Shown one piece after another: positions 59,601 through 64,000 of a DNA stretch of 64,000 nt (position 1 is its first letter; each line of letters begins with the position of its first letter). The notes beneath the pieces were generated by a model. It did no database searches. It saw only the letters and a program-made list of their open reading frames with translations, and was not told the origin of the DNA. The stretch spans positions 18,207,501 through 18,271,500 of the forward strand of contig NC_087259.1 of NCBI RefSeq assembly GCF_037042905.1, given 5' to 3'. The position numbers and the translations under genes are program-made. This DNA comes from Lytechinus pictus (taxonomy: Eukaryota > Echinodermata > Echinoidea > Temnopleuroida > Toxopneustidae).

Positions 59601-60742
59601 TCTTTGTACTACTCCTCATTCGTATTATTGGATAGTGTTTTGTTTCCTTTTTACCTATGCGCCTTGAACATTTAGATTTAAATGGATTTGGCGCCTGAGA
59701 AATCACATGTATTATTATTATTATCTTTTACATGTCCGACAGGTCGTATAACAAAATATACCTCGCAATAGTAAACTACATGCTGCGTGACAAGGACTGG
59801 GTTTATCAAAGTTAATATCCGTCATCAACATGATCAATAGCAGAATAATTGAAGATCCGTAACTAGATATACAAAGAAGAAACATCAATTACCTTGAATA
59901 CTTGAATAAACATGTACGTTATGGCGGAATGACGTGTACATTTTAGATAGTTACTGAGGTACTGGTAAAGAGAGAATTACTTCAACTTACGTATATTAGA
60001 GGACAGTGTTCTAGGTTGATGTAAGCACCGCCAATCTTTCCTAAATCCGTCTCATTCACCCCAGGGAATGAATCAAAATACTGGAAATGGGGATGAAACA
60101 ATTAGAATTAAATACATCATCTGATGGTAGTATTTTCATGGTTTGTTAAGACATATTATTAAGCGATGGATAAAGCATCACCCCCACATGACATTTTCAA
60201 TAATGAATAAATCTCCATTAATCATTTATTGATATTACATTAAAACTCAATTTAATTCATAGGTAAATAATTTTCACATTGGTTGTACATCAAAACCCAA
60301 AACTTGGAAAAAGTGTACCCTTCGCCTTCGAAGGAACATAACTCGTTGACCCGTAACTTCGATTACCTTTTTTAGAAACACCCTGTATAAGGCTTGCACT
60401 CATTCATTTTAAAATCAAGTAAATTTGGAAACTTTCATATTTGGAGTACGCTCAATCATCATCCCAATTTAACGAGTCAAGCAGAGAAGTTACTAATCAA
60501 CACTTGCAAATTAACGATGTATAACACAATCTGATCAAGTTCTATTTTCAATCAACCAAATTAAATGACATATTCCTTGTTTAATTATAAAAATATTTAA
60601 TATTGAAACTGGTGCAGGCACCTGATATTGTTCTGGCAATAATTCGTTGTGCATTGTGTTCGTACAAATCGCCGCAGTCTTGCTATCCACGCTGCACATT
60701 AGTTCAGTTGGATTCTCGCAATATGGACCTAAAGATAGTCCT
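48950..60742 (-). CDS. Membrane-anchored multidomain protein: M8-like C-terminal region, EGF/EB/SEA modules, TM, cytoplasmic tail (15 exons, 5' incomplete)
   Basis: Fifteen minus-strand exons, each with GT/AG sites and mutually compatible phases, sum to 885 codons with the stop. In order: leishmanolysin-like segment (1-87), EGF (88-125), EB-like Cys-rich (126-161), SEA1 (162-279), EGF (280-328), EGF (329-374), EGF (375-412), EB-like (413-451), SEA2 (452-562), EGF (563-612), TM (about 623-650) and tail (to 884). The catalytic HExxH part of an M8 peptidase is not in the window. If the N-terminus is a full M8 unit, this is a transmembrane version of a usually GPI-linked or soluble enzyme. The EGF-EB-SEA-EGF block occurs twice. 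The protein should sit at the cell surface. The M8 assignment rests on motif resemblance recalled from LMLN-type proteins and is the least certain part. Confidence 0.7.
50263..50412 (-). CDS. EGF/SEA gene exon: membrane-proximal EGF
   Basis: Acceptor ctcctcag, donor GAAAGA G|gtaaag; 150 bp, phase 1 to 1. It encodes [19 protein letters not shown], then [14 protein letters not shown] and GRLCE. Six cysteines and a DxNEC start fit a calcium-binding EGF of the long-loop type common next to SEA domains. Confidence 0.85.
50969..51173 (-). CDS. EGF/SEA gene exon: second half of SEA2
   Basis: Phase 0 to 1 (ATT GAT G|gtaaga). It encodes [20 protein letters not shown], then [10 protein letters not shown] and a C-terminal strand. 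[12 protein letters not shown] matches the SEA self-cleavage consensus G/S-V-V-V, with the cut expected between Gly and Ser. Confidence 0.85.
51942..52042. mobile_element. Tiny MITE (101 bp), copy B, in the SEA2 intron
   Basis: The ends agtcacacc and ggtgtgact are exact inverses. The interior matches the copy at 44865-44967. It explains part of the plus-strand open frame at 51890-52198, which is not a gene. Confidence 0.65.
52180..52307 (-). CDS. EGF/SEA gene exon: first half of SEA2
   Basis: Acceptor 'tttctatttattcaag', donor GGC ACG|gtgagg; phase 1 to 0. It encodes [20 protein letters not shown], then [20 protein letters not shown]. It aligns with the SEA1 first-half exon through the shared INGSP motif. 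It was found from splice phase and SEA pattern rather than from a long open frame. Confidence 0.75.
52792..52908 (-). CDS. EGF/SEA gene exon: EB-like Cys-rich module 2
   Basis: Acceptor gttctttag, donor TGC CAA G|gtaaga; 117 bp, phase 1 to 1. It encodes [20 protein letters not shown], then [18 protein letters not shown]. The cysteine spacing resembles EB/EGF-like modules and matches the exon at 56970-57077. Confidence 0.8.
53291..53404 (-). CDS. EGF/SEA gene exon: calcium-binding EGF
   Basis: Acceptor ttccaaaatcag, donor TCG A|gtaagt; 114 bp, phase 1 to 1. It encodes [16 protein letters not shown], then [17 protein letters not shown]. Six cysteines and DINEC are typical of EGF_CA. Confidence 0.85.
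53588..54110 (-). pseudogene. 3' fragment of a LINE (L1/Tx1-like) in an intron
   Basis: The minus-strand frame 53885-54088 carries [20 protein letters not shown], then HLFWDC. This is the C-X2-C...H-X4-C motif found after the reverse transcriptase in many L1-type LINEs. About 280 bp of 3' UTR follow, ending in an A-rich tail (T-run at 53593-53606 on the plus strand). It is truncated at its 5' end. Confidence 0.65.
54217..54354 (-). CDS. EGF/SEA gene exon: calcium-binding EGF
   Basis: Phase 1 to 1, 138 bp, donor GAC G|gtaatt. It encodes [19 protein letters not shown], then [15 protein letters not shown] and GRICD, a complete six-cysteine EGF_CA. Confidence 0.85.
54758..54904 (-). CDS. EGF/SEA gene exon: calcium-binding EGF after SEA1
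   Basis: Phase 1 to 1, 147 bp, donor ATC G|gtaaga. It encodes [19 protein letters not shown], then [14 protein letters not shown] and GTLCI. It is the counterpart of the EGF at 50263-50412, with the same long final loop. Confidence 0.85.
55483..55720 (-). CDS. EGF/SEA gene exon: second half of SEA1
   Basis: Acceptor tctttttttcag, phase 0; donor CAA G|gtacaa (phase 1). It encodes [20 protein letters not shown], then [20 protein letters not shown] and a C-terminal strand. At the place of the self-cleavage site it reads G-N-S-V-V, with Asn inserted between the usual Gly and Ser. Confidence 0.8.
56228..56343 (-). CDS. EGF/SEA gene exon: first half of SEA1
   Basis: Acceptor ttttgtattag, donor TAT GCG|gtagga; phase 1 to 0. 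It encodes [20 protein letters not shown], then [18 protein letters not shown], the alpha/beta start of a SEA fold. Confidence 0.8.
56500..56745 (+). repeat. (ACT)n/(TAC)n trinucleotide tract
   Basis: Imperfect ACTACTACT and CCACCACCA runs sit inside the intron. A (CT)n run follows at 56813-56842. Confidence 0.9.
56970..57077 (-). CDS. EGF/SEA gene exon: EB-like Cys-rich module 1
   Basis: Acceptor ttctcggcgcag, donor TGT CAA A|gtaagt; 108 bp, phase 1 to 1. It encodes [19 protein letters not shown], then [16 protein letters not shown]. It has the same cysteine pattern as 52792-52908. Confidence 0.8.
57680..57793 (-). CDS. EGF/SEA gene exon: calcium-binding EGF 1
   Basis: Acceptor ctaccatttag-type, donor TAC G|gtaggt; 114 bp, phase 1 to 1. 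It encodes [16 protein letters not shown], then [20 protein letters not shown]. It follows the M8-like segment directly. Confidence 0.85.
57944..58104. mobile_element. 161-bp near-perfect palindromic element
   Basis: The arms ttagtctagatctggacgtt and aacgtccagatctagactaa are exact inverses, and pairing continues inward to 'tcaccttct'/'agaaggtga' around a short 'actagtagta' centre. It is present in only one of the two tandem copies, so it inserted after (or was lost since) the duplication. Confidence 0.8.
58123..58185 (-). pseudogene. Partial duplicate EGF exon (pseudo-exon)
   Basis: The acceptor and first 21 codons of the 57680-57793 exon are duplicated, giving [20 protein letters not shown], then T. 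The rest of the EGF is missing. The duplication joint happens to create ACA G|gtgtag, a possible donor in the same phase (1 to 1). Inclusion would add three unpaired cysteines, so I treat it as a pseudo-exon. Confidence 0.6.
59321..59372 (-). CDS. EGF/SEA gene exon: end of M8-like segment
   Basis: Acceptor ttgattacag, donor AAA G|gttagt; 52 bp, phase 0 to 1. It encodes [17 protein letters not shown] and links the segment before it to the first EGF (KDINEC). Confidence 0.65.
59991..60080 (-). CDS. EGF/SEA gene exon: M8-like segment, middle part
   Basis: Acceptor ccccatttccag, donor ATA TAC|gtaagt; 90 bp, phase 0 to 0. It encodes [20 protein letters not shown], then [10 protein letters not shown]. 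The order QYFD...GG...CP resembles the C-terminal region of leishmanolysin-like (M8) metallopeptidases. Confidence 0.7.
60622..60742 (-). CDS. EGF/SEA gene exon: first M8-like exon in window
   Basis: The acceptor after a long pyrimidine tract (tttttttcgcttacgcag) gives phase 2. An alternative start at 60728 (ctttag) gives phase 1. The donor is CAA TAT CAG|gtgcct, phase 0. It encodes [20 protein letters not shown], then [20 protein letters not shown]. Upstream exons, including the expected zinc site, were not found and are probably outside the window. Confidence 0.6.
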
Positions 60743-61085
60743 CTGCGTAAGCGAAAAAAAAGAAAGGAGAGAAATGATAAACTTAAGTATATAAAATCGG
60801 GAAAAATATGAAAGATTGTGACGATGATTATGACAGACGTATATATATTGACTTTATACATAGTGTAGTAGGTTTCACGGTACACAATGTATCTTTCTTG
60901 GGCAAGTGTTGGTCCTGAAAAGGACCACCCAATCTCGACGTTTCGACAGGTGTGTTCTTGTCGTCCTCAAGAGAATGAGCAAAGTTTGTATAAGAGTTGT
61001 CGCTCCTCAGTTCATCAGTACTCAATACATTCAACAGTGTTCAAGGAAATTATCTTGCATTGTGCCCATTCACCATAGCTGTGGT

Positions 61086-61343
61086 AGTACCGAAGCGATG
61101 ACATCAGTTGCCATGGTGTCATGGCGGCCTGGTTCTAAACAAATGAACCCGCCGAATGAAAGCGCGTGTTTCTCATAGGAGAAAATGGCTGCTATCCGAA
61201 TTTGATCACTTGCAACCTATTTTCTTTTCAGACGAGCCAAAGTCATTTGCAAATACAAATGTGTACAGACGATCGTCAGCTGCGACTCTGTTTAGAACCA
61301 GCCCGCCATGACACCATGGCAACTGACGTCACAATTCGGTACT
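61086..61343. mobile_element. Inverted-repeat MITE, AGTACCGAAG type
   Basis: 'cagttgccatggtgtcatgg' and 'ctggttctaaac' on the left oppose 'gtttagaaccag' and 'ccatgacaccatggcaactg' on the right. It is about 258 bp. Open frames on the plus strand here are not genes. Confidence 0.8.
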
Positions 61344-61979
61344 CTATTGACCGAGTTTGTTTCTTTGAAGTTATTATTAATCGAAATACTTTGATTTGCT
61401 TATTGTATTAGGAACACAAAATTTATCCGGTAATGAGAGTTACAAGATTTATATCACGTGGCAAAGATGGCAATAAAAACCATTTGGTCCCACTTCAGAG
61501 ATGACCAATGACGAATATGACTAAAAAGTTTGGAGGCCGACATTTAGTTCGCGTGCACTGCTCATTATCAGGTGATGGCTAGGGGCCTATCTCCAAATTA
61601 TTGTCTTCTCTTACTTCTTCTTCTCCCTTTTCTTGTTCTTCTCCTCCTCCTTCTTCTTTTTCGTGTTGTGTAGAGCCTGCCTTTGAAAATGTTGGTACTG
61701 GTTTTCGCGTGCGAAGTTCGCAGATGAGTAGTCGCAGTAAAAATATATCTCTATAGAGATATTATGTGCGCCTACAAACAGAAGAGGCTGAACAGAGCCT
61801 CCTTTATTCCGGGGGGGGGGGCACTTACATTATTGACGAGTGGATACCATGCGCGACCAAAAACACGTAAAAAGGATGTCTTTTTCAAGATAGGGCACGT
61901 TACGTACTTAACGTAATAAGGGTGTAAAAAACACTAAAATAATGAAAAAGGGTATCTATTTTCGCTAGGAACTACCCCA

Positions 61980-63660
61980 GATAGCAAAGTATCTGGGGCC
62001 CATATGGGAATCATGTGGGCCTACTGGGGCCCACATGTACCATGTAAAACCCATATGTGGCCCATATGGTTTGTCCCACCTAGAACCCAGATAATAAAGA
62101 CCATATGGGCCCCATGTGGTATCTATATGGGCGATGTGGTCTTTTTTCAGGGTCGACCGAGCCCAGATAGAAACAAATAAAACCCATATGGGGCCCATAT
62201 GGGTTTTCCCGCCTAGAACCCACATAATAAAACCATATGGGCCCCATGTGGTATCTATATGGGCGAAGTGGCATAATTATGGATCTACTGAGCCCAGATA
62301 GAAACATATAAAACCCATATGGGGCATATATGGGTTTCCCCACCTAGAACCCACATAATAAAACCATATGGGCCCCATGTGGTATCTATATGGGCGAAGT
62401 GGCATAATTATGGATCGACTGAGCCCATATAGGAACATATGAAACCCATATGGGGCCCATATATGGGTTTTCCCACCTAGAACCCACATAATAAAACCAT
62501 ATGGGCCCCATGTGGTATCTATATGGGCGAAGTGGCATAATTATGGATCGACTGGGCCCAGATAGAAACATATAAAACCCATATGGGGCCTATATGGGTT
62601 TTCCCACCTAGAACCCACATAATAAAACCATATGGGCCCCATGTGGTATCTATATGGGCGAAGTGGCATAATTATGGATCGACTGGGCCCAGATAGAAAC
62701 ATATAAAACCCATATGGGGCCTATATGGGTTTTCCCACCTAGAACCCACATAATAAAACCATATGGGCCCCATGTGGTATCTTTATGGGCGAAGTGGCAT
62801 AATTATGGATCGCCTGAGCCCATATAGGAACATATAAAACCCATATTGGGCCCATATGGGTTTTCCCACCTAGAACCCACATAATAAAACCATATGGGCC
62901 CCATGTGGTATCTATATGGGCGAAGTGGCATATTTCTGGGTCGACTGAGCCCAGATAGAAAAATATAAAACCCATTTGGGGCCCATATGGGTCCTCCCAC
63001 GAATCCATATAATAAAACCATATGGGCCCCATGTTGTTTCCATATGGGCGGTGTGGCTTATCGCCTGATCCCAGATAGAGACATATCTAACCCATATGGG
63101 GCCTACATGGGTCTTCCCACCTAGAACCTACGAAGTAAAACCATATGGGCCCCACTTTGTATGTATATGGAATCGCTTGAGCCCAGAAAGAAACGTATCA
63201 AACCCATATGGGCCCTATATATTGGTCCTACCTGAAACCAAAAAATAAGTAAACCATATGGGCCCCATGCGCCATCTATAGGGGCGATGTGGTTTATCGC
63301 CTGAGTCCAGATAGAGACATATCAAACCCATATGGGGCCCATATGGGTCCTCCCACGAACCCACATTATAAAACCATATGGCCCCATGTGGTATCTATAT
63401 GGGCGATGTGTCTCATCGCCTGAGCCCAGATAGAAACATATTTAACCCATATTGGCCCCATATGGGTTCTACCTAGAACCCATGAAATAAAACCATATAG
63501 GCTCCATGTAGTATCTATATGGGCCCATATGGGTCCTCCCACGAATCCATATAATAAAACCATATGGGCCCCATGTTGTTTCCATATGGGCGGTGTGGCT
63601 TATCGCCTAAGCCAATATTGAGACATAAACCCATACGGGGCCAAATTAATCCTCCAAACT
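61980..63660. repeat. Satellite, about 131-bp unit rich in CATATGG palindromes
   Basis: About 12-13 units, with 'aaaccatatgggccccatg' landmarks at about 62233, 62364, 62498, 62628, 62759, 62890, 63018 and 63141 (spacing 123-134 bp). Each unit carries several cccatatggg words. Units at 62.2-62.9 kb are nearly identical, and those at both edges are more diverged. The minus frames (for example with MGPIWFYYVGSRW) arise from the repeat. Confidence 0.9.
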
Positions 63661-64000
63661 ACAACCCACATAAAATAGTAGAACTAATAATTGGCCATAT
63701 GCAGTATCTCTGTAGGCGATGTGGTCTGATATAAATCTATTAATCTACTGATAGACACATAATAAATCCATAGGTAGCACACACATTTGTGTATCGAATG
63801 GGTCTGTATGTATACATTGGCGATACAGGGGCCGAAGGGACCGCCCCCCCCCCCACCCCCATATTGGTGGTCTAAAAATCAGGGGGGGGGGAGGAAAAAG
63901 AGAGGAAAACAAAAAGGAGAGGAAATGGAAAAAAATAAGAGTGGACAGGAGAAGAGAAAAGATAAAGTGGGAGAGAGAGACCGGGCTTTGCATGTAACCG
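63661..64000. other. No gene; C-run/G-run low-complexity patch
   Basis: Decayed satellite edge, then a C-run at 63843-63860, a G-run at 63882-63891 and a purine-rich tract to the window end. Confidence 0.5.

Noticed and set aside
61965-63563. Series of minus-strand frames with MGPIWFYYVGSRW-type sequence
   Set aside because: These are readings of the 131-bp satellite. The unit is not a multiple of three and frames break at each unit.

Overview
This window is eukaryotic genomic DNA, AT-rich, with spliced genes, very long introns and a dense load of small inverted-repeat transposons, satellites and decayed LINEs. The protein domains (C-type lectin, PAN/apple, EGF, SEA, an M8-like region) and the repeat style (TTAA-ended palindromic MITEs, long GGTCAAAGGTCA-bearing tandem elements) fit a marine deuterostome invertebrate, most likely a sea urchin or close relative. 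That assignment is inference. There is no prokaryotic gene structure, CRISPR array or rRNA.

Layout. 1-10.4 kb is almost pure repeat: three copies of a terminal-inverted-repeat element built of tandem GGTCAAAGGTCA units, a long inverted repeat, palindromic MITEs and GAT/CATCTCC simple sequence. 10.4-18.2 kb holds weak exon candidates of one or more minus-strand membrane-protein genes, set among a G-rich minisatellite, two tandem 7SL-like SINEs, a 1.1-kb inverted-repeat element and an 840-bp minisatellite of quasi-palindromic units. 18.3-30 kb is mostly intergenic with nested MITEs.

A plus-strand gene runs from 30.8 to 43.5 kb. Five exons with matching phase-1 junctions encode a secreted protein of 408 residues: signal peptide, two C-type lectin domains, a Ser/Thr-rich linker and a PAN/apple-like domain. 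Its 8-kb first intron holds a 2.9-kb element with two 408-bp terminal inverted repeats that read as identical, a 6-bp target duplication, AG...CT ends, a 10-bp tandem array and an intact C2H2 zinc-finger ORF. This is the best candidate for something undescribed. It lies beside a decayed LINE and a 2.2-kb TGGTCTAAT-repeat element.

A second, minus-strand gene fills 49-60.7 kb and continues past the resolved exons. Fifteen exons, all phase-consistent, give 884 residues in the window: the C-terminal part of a leishmanolysin-like (M8) region, then EGF, EB-like, SEA, three EGF, EB-like, SEA, EGF, one transmembrane helix and a long cytoplasmic tail with 10-residue repeats and an NPF motif. The EGF-EB-SEA-EGF block is duplicated. 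The upstream flank (62.0-63.7 kb) is a satellite of about 131-bp units full of CATATGG palindromes.

The lectin is predicted to be secreted. The second protein would be a cell-surface protein whose membrane-proximal SEA domain keeps the self-cleavage motif while the distal SEA has lost it. No functional link between the two genes is visible.
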